NCBI GenBank assembly: GCA_041166385.1
Contig: JBEEFW010000163.1
Location: forward strand, 62,001-126,000
Direction: 5' to 3'
Source of the DNA: DASUCS01 sp041166385
Lineage (GTDB): Bacteria; Actinomycetota; Acidimicrobiia; Acidimicrobiales; JACDCH01
Length of the DNA: 64,000 bases
In this document: one piece after another, positions 16,105 to 24,337 of the stretch
Numbering within the stretch: position 1 is the first letter of the stretch
Layout: each line of letters begins with the position of its first letter
The notes under the pieces: model-generated
Database searches by the model: none
The model's input: only the letters and a program-made list of their open reading frames with translations
Told to the model about the DNA's origin: nothing
Position numbers and translations under genes: made by a program

Positions 16105-16455
16105 ATGCGCGTGACCCGAGAGGTAGAGCTCGACTGTTCGACGGCCGAGGCCTGGGAGCTGCTGACCGATCCCGAGGAGCTGGCCGCCTGGCTCGGCCGG
16201 CCGGTTGACTTCGAGCTCGACATCGTGAGCGATGAGCGCGTCGGCTTCGTCTGGTCCGACGCGGGCCGGGGGCTCAGCACCGTCGAGTTCGTCGTGGAAG
16301 AGGTCGAGGGCGGTACCCGGCTCACCGTGACCGAGACCCCGATGCGGGCGTCCGTGGCCGGCGGCGTTCGTCGCCTACCGATCGGCGCAAACTGGGACGA
16401 CCGCCTGCTCGACCTCGAACTGCTCTGCCTGACCCGCGCCGCCGCACGAGTGTGA
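16105..16455 (+). CDS. SRPBCC (START/AHSA1-like) family protein
   Basis: About 116 residues. It opens MRVTREVELDCSTAEAWELLTDPEELAAWL, typical of Bet v 1/START-fold SRPBCC proteins, and has the central strands and the TRLTVTET region. The start is uncertain: in-frame ATGs at 16093 and 16096 directly abut the second operator, so 16105 is preferred. Such genes very often pair with an ArsR regulator and may bind a small hydrophobic ligand. The stop overlaps the regulator start (GTGA). Confidence 0.8.
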   Translation: MRVTREVELDCSTAEAWELLTDPEELAAWLGRPVDFELDIVSDERVGFVWSDAGRGLSTVEFVVEEVEGGTRLTVTETPMRASVAGGVRRLPIGANWDDRLLDLELLCLTRAAARV

Positions 16456-16781
16456 AGGCAGACGGAGGCGCCGTCTTCGAGGCGCTGGCCGACCCCACTC
16501 GCCGAGAGGTGCTGACACTGGTCGGACGGCAGGGTCCCGTCACCGCCACCGAGCTGGCGGCGCAGCTGCCGGTGACGCGCCAGGCCGTGGCGAAGCACCT
16601 CGATGCGCTGCGCAGCGCCGGTTTGGTCGAGAGCGACAAGTACGGGCGCGACGTGCGGTATGGGCTCAAGCCCGCGGGCCTCGAGCATGCCGGCGCCTGG
16701 ATGGACGAGGTCGGCGCCGCGTGGGACCGGCGGCTCGAGACGCTCGCCAAGCGAGCCGGAGCGCGTACGAGGCGGGGCTGA
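16452..16781 (+). CDS. ArsR-family transcriptional regulator
   Basis: 109 residues. A winged helix-turn-helix spans most of the protein: FEALADPTRREVL at the N-terminus, recognition helix in VTRQAVAKHLDALRSAGLV, wing in ESDKYGRDVRYGL. It lacks the ELCVCDL metal-binding cysteines of ArsR/SmtB, so it is of the non-metal type. It is cotranscribed with the SRPBCC gene (4-base overlap) and probably binds the twin operators upstream. Confidence 0.9.
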   Translation: MKADGGAVFEALADPTRREVLTLVGRQGPVTATELAAQLPVTRQAVAKHLDALRSAGLVESDKYGRDVRYGLKPAGLEHAGAWMDEVGAAWDRRLETLAKRAGARTRRG

Positions 16782-16820
16782 CGAGGTTCAACCGGCGGAA
16801 GCGTGGAATCGTAGAGACCA

Positions 16821-18947
16821 GTGGCCCGCGTCCTTCGTTCTGTCGCCGCGTTCGCGGTCGTCTCCGTGGTCACCCCGATCACCTGTGTGTTCGTCATCAT
16901 CGGTGCACTGATCTTCCTGCCGTTGCCGGCCACGCTGCCGCAGCCCAAGCCGATCCTCGAATCTGACGTCACGCATGTGCTCGACACCGAGGGCAACGAG
17001 ATCGCCGTCTTCAAGCAGTTCGAGACGTACATCAAGGTCGAGCCCGCCGACATCCCGCAGGTCGTGAAGGACGCGGTCGTTTCGGCCGAAGACAAGCACT
17101 TCTTCGATCACGGCGGTGTTGACATCGGCAGCACGGTCCGCGCGCTGTGGGACGACATCCAGAACCGCAAAGCGGTGCAGGGCGGCTCGACGATCACGCA
17201 GCAGTACGTGAAGAACGCGTTCACCACCGGCGAGCGCACGATCGGCCGCAAGATCCGTGAGGCGATCCTCGCCAGTCAACTCGAACGAACGAGCGACAAG
17301 CAGACGATCCTCTACGACTACCTGTCGACGATCTATTTCGGCGAGGGCGCGTACGGCGTCGGCGCGGCGGCGCAGACGTACTTCCGAACCACCACGCCGC
17401 AGCTCACGTTGTCGCAGGCCGCGTTGATGGTGTCGGTGATCCCCGCGCCAAGCCGCTACTCGCCGCGGGTCGCCCCCGAGCTCGCTGAGCAGCGGCGTGT
17501 GCTCGTGCTCGACGAGATGCTGGCACAGGGGCGCATCGATCAAGCGGCGCACGACGCCGCGGTCGCCGAACCGCTGTGGCTTGCGGTGAACGGCGAACCG
17601 CCAGGCCCCGCGACCGTCGTGTACCCGCCACAGACGGCCCAGAGCAGCCAGCCGTGGTGGCGGGACTACGTCCATCGCTGGCTGGAGCAGCATCTCCCCG
17701 GTTGCGTCGAGGGCGACTGTCCGCTGCTCGACAGCGGTGGCTTGATCGTCAAGACGACGCTCGACCCGAAGGTGCAACAAGCGGCCGAGGAAGAGGTCGC
17801 CAAGTCGATGGGCAACGCCGACGCGAGCCTGCAGATGGCGCTCGTGGCCGTCGAGCCGCCGACGGGCTACGTGCGTGCCATCGTCGGTGGACGCGACTTC
17901 AACGCGAGTCAGTACAACACCGCCACCTTGTTCCCCGGCCGTCAGACCGGCTCGGCGTTCAAGCCGTTCGTGCTCGCGGCCGCGCTGGAGCAGGGCATCC
18001 CGCTGACCAAGCGGTATTCGGGGGCCACGTTCACGACCGGCGACGGGAAGTCGATCCACAACGTCGAAGGCGAAGGCGCGGGACCGTGGGACCTACGGAG
18101 TGCCACCGTGCATTCCGTCAACGCGGTGTTCGCTCGGCTGATCGACGATGTCGGCGTGGAGCAAGCGGAGGAAATGGGCCGCCGGCTCGGCGCCAACATG
18201 GCGCCGTTCGACCCGGTCAACGACGGCGTCAGCGTGGCGTTGGGCGTGAAGGACATCCGCCCTCTCGACATGGCGTCGGCCTTCGGCGTGTTCGCCAACC
18301 ACGGCAAGCGTGCCGAGCCCACGCCCGTGATCGAGGTGACGGATCTGAACGGCAAGGTGATTCTCGACAACTCGAAGGCCGCTGACAATGCGACGCCGGT
18401 GATCGCGGACGTGATCGCCGACAACGTGACCGATGTGATGCAAGGTGTGCTCGTCAACGGCACTGCCGCCGGCAAAGGGCTCGGCGATCGTCCGGCCGCG
18501 GGGAAGACAGGCACGGCCGAGTTCGCGTCCAACGCATGGTTCGTCGGATTCACGCCCACCCTGTCGACCGCGGTGTGGATGGGCCATCTCGATTGCGGCG
18601 CGGCCATTCGCGAGTGCGGCATGTTCGGCATCAATGGTGTGCGTGAGGTCTTCGGCGGCACCATTCCCGCGAGCACGTGGCAGCACTTCATGAAGCGCGC
18701 CCTCGACGGCGTTCCGGTCACGGAGTTCTCCCAGCCGGCGCCGATCCAGACGTTTGCGGACGCGGCACGACGCGCCGCCCGGAAGGGATTCGATCCCGGA
18801 CCCAGGCGCTACCCGTCCGGCGCGCCTGATGGCGGTCCGTACCTGTTCGACGTGACGCCACCCGAACCATCAGCACCAGCGACATCAACGTCGACGACAT
18901 CGACGTCGACAACGCTGCCGACGTCGACCAGCATCATCTCGAATTAG
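16821..18947 (+). CDS. Class A penicillin-binding protein (bifunctional)
   Basis: 708 residues. One N-terminal membrane anchor (~5-35); GT51 glycosyltransferase with EDKHFFDHGGVD (catalytic Glu) and GGSTITQQYVKN; transpeptidase with SxxK in TGSAFKPF (~377), SVN in VHSVNAVF and KTG in AGKTGTAEF (~562). It polymerises and cross-links peptidoglycan outside the membrane. The tail (~685-708) is a Ser/Thr-rich low-complexity run. The start is GTG 16821. The stop overlaps that of the convergent gene. Mycobacterial ponA2 likewise lies near whiB4 and paired ArsA-like ATPases. Confidence 0.93.
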   Translation: MARVLRSVAAFAVVSVVTPITCVFVIIGALIFLPLPATLPQPKPILESDVTHVLDTEGNEIAVFKQFETYIKVEPADIPQVVKDAVVSAEDKHFFDHGGVDIGSTVRALWDDIQNRKAVQGGSTITQQYVKNAFTTGERTIGRKIREAILASQLERTSDKQTILYDYLSTIYFGEGAYGVGAAAQTYFRTTTPQLTLSQAALMVSVIPAPSRYSPRVAPELAEQRRVLVLDEMLAQGRIDQAAHDAAVAEPLWLAVNGEPPGPATVVYPPQTAQSSQPWWRDYVHRWLEQHLPGCVEGDCPLLDSGGLIVKTTLDPKVQQAAEEEVAKSMGNADASLQMALVAVEPPTGYVRAIVGGRDFNASQYNTATLFPGRQTGSAFKPFVLAAALEQGIPLTKRYSGATFTTGDGKSIHNVEGEGAGPWDLRSATVHSVNAVFARLIDDVGVEQAEEMGRRLGANMAPFDPVNDGVSVALGVKDIRPLDMASAFGVFANHGKRAEPTPVIEVTDLNGKVILDNSKAADNATPVIADVIADNVTDVMQGVLVNGTAAGKGLGDRPAAGKTGTAEFASNAWFVGFTPTLSTAVWMGHLDCGAAIRECGMFGINGVREVFGGTIPASTWQHFMKRALDGVPVTEFSQPAPIQTFADAARRAARKGFDPGPRRYPSGAPDGGPYLFDVTPPEPSAPATSTSTTSTSTTLPTSTSIISN

Positions 18948-19864
18948 CCGCCTGGTTGCGGGTTGCCCTCCGGGCAGCGGAGGACGGCGTCGCACGCGAG
19001 GCGGACGAGTGGCGCGAAGTACACCGACTGCGGATTGAACTGGAGCGGTGAGTAGGTGCGCGACGCGACGGCGACCACTTCACCATCGGAGTTGATGATC
19101 GGACCGCCTTGGAACTGCGTGCCGATGGGCACGTCGTGCTGGAGTCCGTCGGCTGAGACGTCGGCGACGAAGCCTTGTGTGATCGATGCGCCGGTGCTAC
19201 CGAGACCAGAGATCGCGAACAGGCGATCACCGATCTTCGGTGGCGCGTCTGCCGAGATCCAGTTCAGGGCCGGGAGGTTGGCACGGTCCACCGAGAGCAG
19301 CGCGAGATCGCGGCCCTGGTCCCACGTGAACAGCCGTCCTTCGATGTCGTCCTGGCCTTGCTTGCGCAGCGTGATGGCCGGCGCGGGTTGCACGGTCGCG
19401 GCCTGGATCGTCGTGTACGACGTGAGCAGGAACGACTGCTGGCTGTCCGCGAACACGACGAACGCCGTGCCGACCGACGGTGCTCCGGCTTGATCGACGG
19501 TGGTCACGAAGTAGACGGATGGCTGCGCCTTGCTCAGCAGATCCGTCAGTGTCGATCCGCTCGCCGCGAACTTCTGCAACTCGTCGAGCTGGTTGCGGAT
19601 GTCTTGCTTGGCGTGATCGCCCTCGGCCTGGATCGTCGCGCGGGCGTCGTTGATGCTCTTGCTGTAGTCATGGAAGAACGTCTCGACCCGGTTGGTCGTC
19701 TGCTCTTGCCGGGACTCGTAGTACGCGTACAGGACTGCCCCACTGAAGGCGGCGGCGATGCTCATCAGGAACAACACACCGGCGAGCCCGAGAGCCGTAT
19801 CGGGCAGCGCGCGCCGCAAGCGGTTGCGGGTCCGGTCGGCATACGGAAGGTCGTCCGGCCCCAT
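18944..19864 (-). CDS. Membrane-anchored HtrA-like protein, catalytic residues lost
   Basis: 306 residues: an N-terminal cytosolic segment, one membrane helix (~28-50, LGLAGVLFLMSIAAAFSGAVLYAYY), a charged linker (~55-95) and a trypsin-like fold. DLALLSVD matches the catalytic-Asp region of HtrA. However, the His motif (TNxHVV) reads LLTSYTTI and the Ser motif (GNSGGPL) reads TQFQGGPI, so two of three triad residues are missing. It is probably a binding or regulatory protein. ATG 19864 is chosen; the open frame continues upstream only as a shadow of opposite-strand genes. Confidence 0.8.
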   Translation of the reverse strand: MGPDDLPYADRTRNRLRRALPDTALGLAGVLFLMSIAAAFSGAVLYAYYESRQEQTTNRVETFFHDYSKSINDARATIQAEGDHAKQDIRNQLDELQKFAASGSTLTDLLSKAQPSVYFVTTVDQAGAPSVGTAFVVFADSQQSFLLTSYTTIQAATVQPAPAITLRKQGQDDIEGRLFTWDQGRDLALLSVDRANLPALNWISADAPPKIGDRLFAISGLGSTGASITQGFVADVSADGLQHDVPIGTQFQGGPIINSDGEVVAVASRTYSPLQFNPQSVYFAPLVRLACDAVLRCPEGNPQPGG

Positions 19865-19898
19865 CGGGTGAGACCGTAGTTCTCGGTAGGATCCGTTC

Positions 19899-20369
19899 GT
19901 GCTCGCGCTGTTTGTGCTGTTCATTGCCGAGCTCTGGGTCATGGTGCAGGTCGCGATCCGGATCGGCGTGCTCGAGACGATCGCACTGCTCGTGCTCATG
20001 CCGATTCTCGGCGTCTGGCTGGTGAAGCGAGCCGGCCTCGCCGTCTTCCGCCGGCTGCACGCCACGCTCGAAGCCGGTGGCGTTCCCCACAAGGAGGTCA
20101 TCGACGGCTTCCTGCTGCTGTTCGCCGGCCTCCTGCTCATCGTTCCCGGGTTCATCACCGCCGCGTTCGGTCTGCTGCTGTTGCTGCCACCTGTGCGGAT
20201 CCTCGTGCGCACGATGCTCATCCGAAGCTTCAAGACCCGCACCTCGATCGCCTTCCGCGTCGTCGACGGCATGGGCCGCCGGGTCGACATCCGAGACGTG
20301 CGCTCACGCGACGTCACGGCGCGCGACATCACCGATGCGCCTCGTTTGCCGCCCGAGCTCGAGCCTTGA
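19899..20369 (+). CDS. fxsA: FxsA-family membrane protein
   Basis: 156 residues. Three or four hydrophobic helices occupy residues 1-110 (AELWVMVQVAIRIGVLETIALL, DGFLLLFAGLLLIVPGFITAAFGLLLLLP), with the FxsA motif of Gly/Pro in the VPGFIT region, then a charged cytosolic tail. E. coli FxsA (suppressor of F exclusion) has the same membrane core. Its stop overlaps the NUDIX start, making it first of three coupled genes. The cellular role is unclear. Confidence 0.88.
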   Translation: MLALFVLFIAELWVMVQVAIRIGVLETIALLVLMPILGVWLVKRAGLAVFRRLHATLEAGGVPHKEVIDGFLLLFAGLLLIVPGFITAAFGLLLLLPPVRILVRTMLIRSFKTRTSIAFRVVDGMGRRVDIRDVRSRDVTARDITDAPRLPPELEP

Positions 20370-21061
20370 GCCCGAGCACGGGCGACGTCCCGGTCCGCGA
20401 CGCCGCCACGGTGGCGTTGCTGCGCGACACCGACGCGGGGCCCGAGGTGTATCTCCTGCAGCGCTCGAGCGAAGCGGTGTTCTCGCCGAGCGCGCATGTG
20501 TTCCCCGGTGGAGCGCTCGACGATGCCGACCGGGCGCAACGGATGGATCAGTGGTGCGGGCAGTTCGACCGAGGCAACTCGTGCCCGCTCGCGTATTACG
20601 TCGCGGCCATACGCGAGTCGTTCGAGGAGGCCGGACTCCTGCTCGCATACGACGCCAGCGGCGATTTGGTCCGGCTCGACGATCCCGACGTGCGTGAGCG
20701 GTTTGGTCTGCATCGCAAGGCGATGCATGCCGGCCAGCTCTCGCTCGACTCGCTGTGCGCGGACGAAGGCCTGATGCTCGCCGTCGATCGGCTGGTGCCG
20801 TTCGGGCACTGGATCACACCGAAGGGCGCCCCGCGCCGCTTCGACACCCGCTTCTTCGCGGCCCGCGTACCGGAGCATCAAGCGGCCAGCTCCGACGAGA
20901 TCGAGACGACGTCGGGTCTATGGGCGCGACCGCCCGACGTGCTCAAGGCCAGCGACCGCGGCGAGGTCGAGCTCATCCTGCCGACGCGCCGATCCCTCGA
21001 GGCGCTGGCGAAGTACTCGCGCGTCGACGATGCACTCGCAGGAGTCGGCAACCGGAAGTGA
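20366..21061 (+). CDS. NUDIX hydrolase (NUDT19-like)
   Basis: 231 residues. HVFPGGALDDAD and the later AAIRESFEEAGLLL together form the NUDIX box, split by an insert as in the NUDT19/RNUDT (CoA-type) group; the EE pair in RESFEEAG binds the metal. It probably hydrolyses a nucleoside diphosphate linked to another moiety, perhaps an acyl-CoA or CoA derivative. The TTG start overlaps the fxsA stop (TTGA) and the stop overlaps the next start (GTGA). Confidence 0.87.
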   Translation: MSPSTGDVPVRDAATVALLRDTDAGPEVYLLQRSSEAVFSPSAHVFPGGALDDADRAQRMDQWCGQFDRGNSCPLAYYVAAIRESFEEAGLLLAYDASGDLVRLDDPDVRERFGLHRKAMHAGQLSLDSLCADEGLMLAVDRLVPFGHWITPKGAPRRFDTRFFAARVPEHQAASSDEIETTSGLWARPPDVLKASDRGEVELILPTRRSLEALAKYSRVDDALAGVGNRK

Positions 21062-21921
21062 CCGACATCGACGCCGACCGTCCACCGCCGAAGCCGCTAG
21101 TGCCCGGCGTCGCGTCGGCGCTCAGCCCGATGGTGCGCCGAGTGCTCGGGCCGAACCCGGGCGTCATGACCGGTCCCGGCACGAACACCTACCTCGTCGG
21201 CATCGACGAGGTCGTGGTGGTCGATCCTGGCGTCGAGGACGACGCGCACCTCGAGGCGATCGTGGGCTGCGGCGGCGATCGAATCCGCTGGATCGTCTGC
21301 ACGCACACGCATCCTGATCACTGGCCCGGAACCGCGGCGCTGAAGAAGCGCACCGGCGCCGAGGTGATGGCGTTCGACGCCCGTGACGGCCTCGAGATCG
21401 ACACCCCGATCGGCGATGGCTACCGCATCGAGGCCACCGAGTTCCGCCTGAAGGCGGTGCACACGCCCGGCCACGCGTCGAACCACCTGTGCTACCTGCT
21501 CGAGGAGGAGCGCATGCTCTTCTCCGGTGACCACATCATGCAGGGCTCCACGGTCGTGATCGCTCCGCCCGACGGCGACATGGCCGCGTATCTCGACTCG
21601 TTGGCGAGGGTGCGGGCGTTGCGCCTGCGTTCGATCGCGCCAGGTCACGGCTACTTGATCGACGACCCGAACGCGGCCATCGACGAGTACGTCGCCCACC
21701 GTCTCGAGCGCGAACAGCAGGTGCTCGCCGCCGTCTCGTCAGGTGATCAGACGACCGCAGAGATCGTCACGCGCCTGTACGTCGATCTCATCGACGAGCT
21801 CGTGCCCCGCGCCCGCCAGAGCGTCCACGCCCACCTGCGCAAGCTCGCGGCGGAGGGGAGCGTCACGGCGAACGACGTCGACGACCCTGAGGCCACCTGG
21901 ACGATCAAACAATCTGTCTGA
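21058..21921 (+). CDS. Metallo-beta-lactamase-fold hydrolase (LACTB2-like)
   Basis: 287 residues. THTHPDHWPG (HxHxDH, ~82-89), HTPGHASNH, SGDHIM and APGHG are the zinc ligands of the MBL fold. A C-terminal winged-helix-like region (~235-280) matches the LACTB2/endoribonuclease-like subgroup. GTG 21058 overlaps the NUDIX stop by 4 bases; the open frame upstream of it is a shadow of the NUDIX gene. A NUDIX-MBL pair in one operon suggests linked hydrolysis of related compounds, but substrates are unknown. Confidence 0.9.
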   Translation: MTDIDADRPPPKPLVPGVASALSPMVRRVLGPNPGVMTGPGTNTYLVGIDEVVVVDPGVEDDAHLEAIVGCGGDRIRWIVCTHTHPDHWPGTAALKKRTGAEVMAFDARDGLEIDTPIGDGYRIEATEFRLKAVHTPGHASNHLCYLLEEERMLFSGDHIMQGSTVVIAPPDGDMAAYLDSLARVRALRLRSIAPGHGYLIDDPNAAIDEYVAHRLEREQQVLAAVSSGDQTTAEIVTRLYVDLIDELVPRARQSVHAHLRKLAAEGSVTANDVDDPEATWTIKQSV

Positions 21922-21924
21922 ATC

Positions 21925-21946
21925 AGGCAAGACCCGGTGCCTTTTT
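21925..21946 (+). terminator. Short intrinsic terminator after the fxsA-NUDIX-MBL operon
   Basis: AGGCA / TGCCT stem with an 8-base loop followed by TTTT, four bases after the MBL stop codon. The stem is only five pairs, so termination may be partial and the sensor-like gene at 21963 could receive read-through. Confidence 0.5.
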
Positions 21947-21962
21947 GTCGAACTACTGACTG

Positions 21963-23621
21963 ATGAGCGGGAACGAAGTGCGGGGCAGGCTGACGCTGCC
22001 TGAGGCCGCGGGCATTTTGAGCCTGCCGGTCGAGAGCGTCGTCGCGCTCGTCGGCGCCGGGTACCTGAACACCACGTCCTCCTCCGAAGGACCTCGCTTC
22101 GCCCTCGGTGATCTCAAGGCGTTCCTCGCGAGGAACGCCGGCGGCGATCCGACGGTCGACCTCGCCGATGTCAGCCTCGACGACCTCGACCCCCAATCGC
22201 TGCTCGACGCGCTCGACGGCCGCTCCGAGGACATGGCGCGCCGCGCCCTCGACCTGCTGGTGACCGTCTTCCCGGAAGCGGGGCGATGGTCGCTCGGCCA
22301 GCAGGCGCGATTCATCGAGGAAGCGCAGGCGCGCTTCGAAGCGATCCTCGCGGTGGCGTCGATGGGCGACGAGGTCGACGAGGAGCTCGCCGACGATCTC
22401 GCCGCCGTCGGGGCCGACGCCGCTCGATCGATGTCGCCGTTGCCCGAGGTCCTGCTCGTGCTGCGCATCTCGCGCGATCTCGTCGTGCAGACGGCGGTCG
22501 AAGTGGCCGAGGAGCGCGGCAGTCACTGGGGGCTCGCGCTCTCGCTGCTACTCACGCGCGTGCTGCCGGCACTCGACCGGCTCACCGACGCGGTTGCCCG
22601 CGGGTACTGGGCCGCGGTCATCGAGCGGCAGGCGGAGAGCAGCGCCCGGTTCGCCAACATGGTCGAGCAGTCGACCGACGGCGTGTACGAGGTCGACCTC
22701 GATGGGCGGGTCAGCTACGCCAACGCCGCGTTGGGCGTGATCCTCGGCCGGCGATCCGACGAGGTCATCGGCCGGAAGTTCGTGGAGGTGCTCGACCCGG
22801 CGACGCAGTTTGCCCTCGACGCCGAGGAGAACGAAGTGGTGGTGCGCCGTGCCGACGGCATCGTGCGCGTGCTCGACATCCGCAGTGTCGAACGGCGCGT
22901 CGACGGTGTGCTCGTCGGCTACGACGGCGCCGTGCGCGACATGACGGCCGCGCTGCGATTCGAGGAGCTGCGGAACGACCTGCTGGCTCTCCTCGGCAGC
23001 GAGCTGCGCCAGCCGCTCACCACGATCATCGGCTTGAGCGCGACGCTCGAGGTGCACGGCGAGGAGTTCGAGACCTCGTCGGTCGAGGTGGTCGGCGAGA
23101 AGATCCGGCAACAAGCCGAGCGCATCTCGCGACTCACCGACGATATCTACGAGGTGAGCCGACTCGAGTACGACACGCAGCTCGTCAACCGCCGCCGTCT
23201 CGACGTCGCCACGATGGTCACCGACGCGCTCGCCGCGGTCGCCGGGGCGGAGAACGTTCGCGTCGATGTCCCGCCGGGCTTCGAGGTGCTCGCCGATCGC
23301 CGCCGGGTCGAGCAAGTGGTGGCCAACCTCGTGGAGAACGCGCTGCGGTACGGCGCACCTCCGGTCGTCGTCTCGGGGCACGAGGCCGGCGACGAGATCG
23401 TGGTGCGGGTGCACGACAACGGTGCGGGTGTGCCTCTCGAGGCCGAGGCCGAGCTGTTCTCCAAGCTGACCCTGACCGGGCTGCCGCGCCGCACATCGGA
23501 AGCGAACGGGCTGGGGCTCGCGCTCGTGCGCGGCTTGGTCGAAGCCATGGGCGGCCGGGCGTGGTACGAGCCCGGCGTGGACAACGGCTCCGACTTCTGC
23601 TTCAGCCTTCCGACTGCCTGA
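21963..23621 (+). CDS. PAS-containing sensor kinase-like protein without the phosphoacceptor histidine
   Basis: 552 residues. Residues ~8-60 look like a MerR/excisionase-type helix-turn-helix (LTLPEAAGILSLPVESVVALV); ~75-220 is helical; ~235-335 is a PAS domain (FANMVEQSTDGVYEVDLDG); then DHp and ATPase domains. The N box (NLVENALRYG), G1 (HDNGAGVP) and G2 (GLGLALVRGLVEAMGG) are intact. The H box, normally SHELRTPL, reads GSELRQPL (~345-352), so the histidine is replaced by serine. There is no membrane segment. It may bind ATP but not autophosphorylate in the usual way, possibly acting as a regulator or partner-switch kinase. Confidence 0.82.
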   Translation: MSGNEVRGRLTLPEAAGILSLPVESVVALVGAGYLNTTSSSEGPRFALGDLKAFLARNAGGDPTVDLADVSLDDLDPQSLLDALDGRSEDMARRALDLLVTVFPEAGRWSLGQQARFIEEAQARFEAILAVASMGDEVDEELADDLAAVGADAARSMSPLPEVLLVLRISRDLVVQTAVEVAEERGSHWGLALSLLLTRVLPALDRLTDAVARGYWAAVIERQAESSARFANMVEQSTDGVYEVDLDGRVSYANAALGVILGRRSDEVIGRKFVEVLDPATQFALDAEENEVVVRRADGIVRVLDIRSVERRVDGVLVGYDGAVRDMTAALRFEELRNDLLALLGSELRQPLTTIIGLSATLEVHGEEFETSSVEVVGEKIRQQAERISRLTDDIYEVSRLEYDTQLVNRRRLDVATMVTDALAAVAGAENVRVDVPPGFEVLADRRRVEQVVANLVENALRYGAPPVVVSGHEAGDEIVVRVHDNGAGVPLEAEAELFSKLTLTGLPRRTSEANGLGLALVRGLVEAMGGRAWYEPGVDNGSDFCFSLPTA

Positions 23622-23650
23622 CGTCAAACCTCGCCCACTAACTTCGATCA

Positions 23651-24337
23651 GTGGCCGAGCCCATCCTCGTCGCGCGCGGTGTGCGCAAGACGTACCGCAG
23701 CGCGGCGCAGGATGTCGAGGCGCTGCGCGGCATCGACGTCGACATCTGGCCGGGTGAGCTGGTCATGGTGATGGGGCCCTCGGGCAACGGCAAGACCACG
23801 ATGCTCAACTGCCTGTCCGGGCTCGACAGCATCGACGCCGGCAAGGTGCTGATCGACGGCATGGACCTGCATCGCGTGTCCGATGCACGTCGCACCGCGC
23901 ACCGGGCGCGGCGCATGGGGTTCGTTTTCCAGAGTTTCAACCTCATCCCGGTCTTCAACGCGGTCGAGAACGTCGAGCTGCCTTTACTCGTCGTCGGTAC
24001 CCCCGGAGGTGACGCGCGGGTGGCCGCGCTCGACATGCTCGACCGCGTCGGCCTCGGCAACCGCGCGCTGCATCGGCCCGCCGAGCTGTCGGGCGGCGAG
24101 CAACAGCGGGTGGCGATCGCGCGAGCGCTCGTCTCCCGCCCGGCCATCGTGTGGGCCGACGAGCCCACCGGCAACCTCGACAGCCAGACCGCGGAGGCCG
24201 TGCTCGAGCTGTTGTTCGAGGTACACCGCGCCGGCCAGACGCTGGTGGTCGTCACGCACGACCGCGCAATCGGCGCGCGCGGCGAACGCCTGCTACAGGT
24301 GCGCGACGGGCGCATCGTGTCCGACGGCCCACCATGA
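23651..24337 (+). CDS. ABC transporter ATP-binding protein (MacB/LolD type)
   Basis: 228 residues. Walker A GPSGNGKT, Q-loop FVFQSFNLIPVFNAVENVELP (diagnostic of the MacB/LolD/FtsE group), signature LSGGEQQRVAIARAL, Walker B IVWADEPTGNLDS and switch His in VVTHD. It overlaps its permease by 4 bases (ATGA). Members move lipoproteins, peptides or antibiotics, or transmit force to periplasmic partners. Confidence 0.94.
   Translation: MAEPILVARGVRKTYRSAAQDVEALRGIDVDIWPGELVMVMGPSGNGKTTMLNCLSGLDSIDAGKVLIDGMDLHRVSDARRTAHRARRMGFVFQSFNLIPVFNAVENVELPLLVVGTPGGDARVAALDMLDRVGLGNRALHRPAELSGGEQQRVAIARALVSRPAIVWADEPTGNLDSQTAEAVLELLFEVHRAGQTLVVVTHDRAIGARGERLLQVRDGRIVSDGPP

Noticed and set aside
18860..18947. 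ACGTCGACG-like tandem at the PBP 3' end as a repeat element
   Set aside because: It is explained by codons for a Ser/Thr low-complexity tail.
19865..20881. Upstream extension of the HtrA-like frame
   Set aside because: Antisense to fxsA and the NUDIX gene and rich in Arg; the protein-like part begins at ATG 19864.
22286..23641. 451-codon plus-strand frame overlapping the sensor-like gene
   Set aside because: Arg/Ala/Gly-rich out-of-frame reading of the real gene at 21963.
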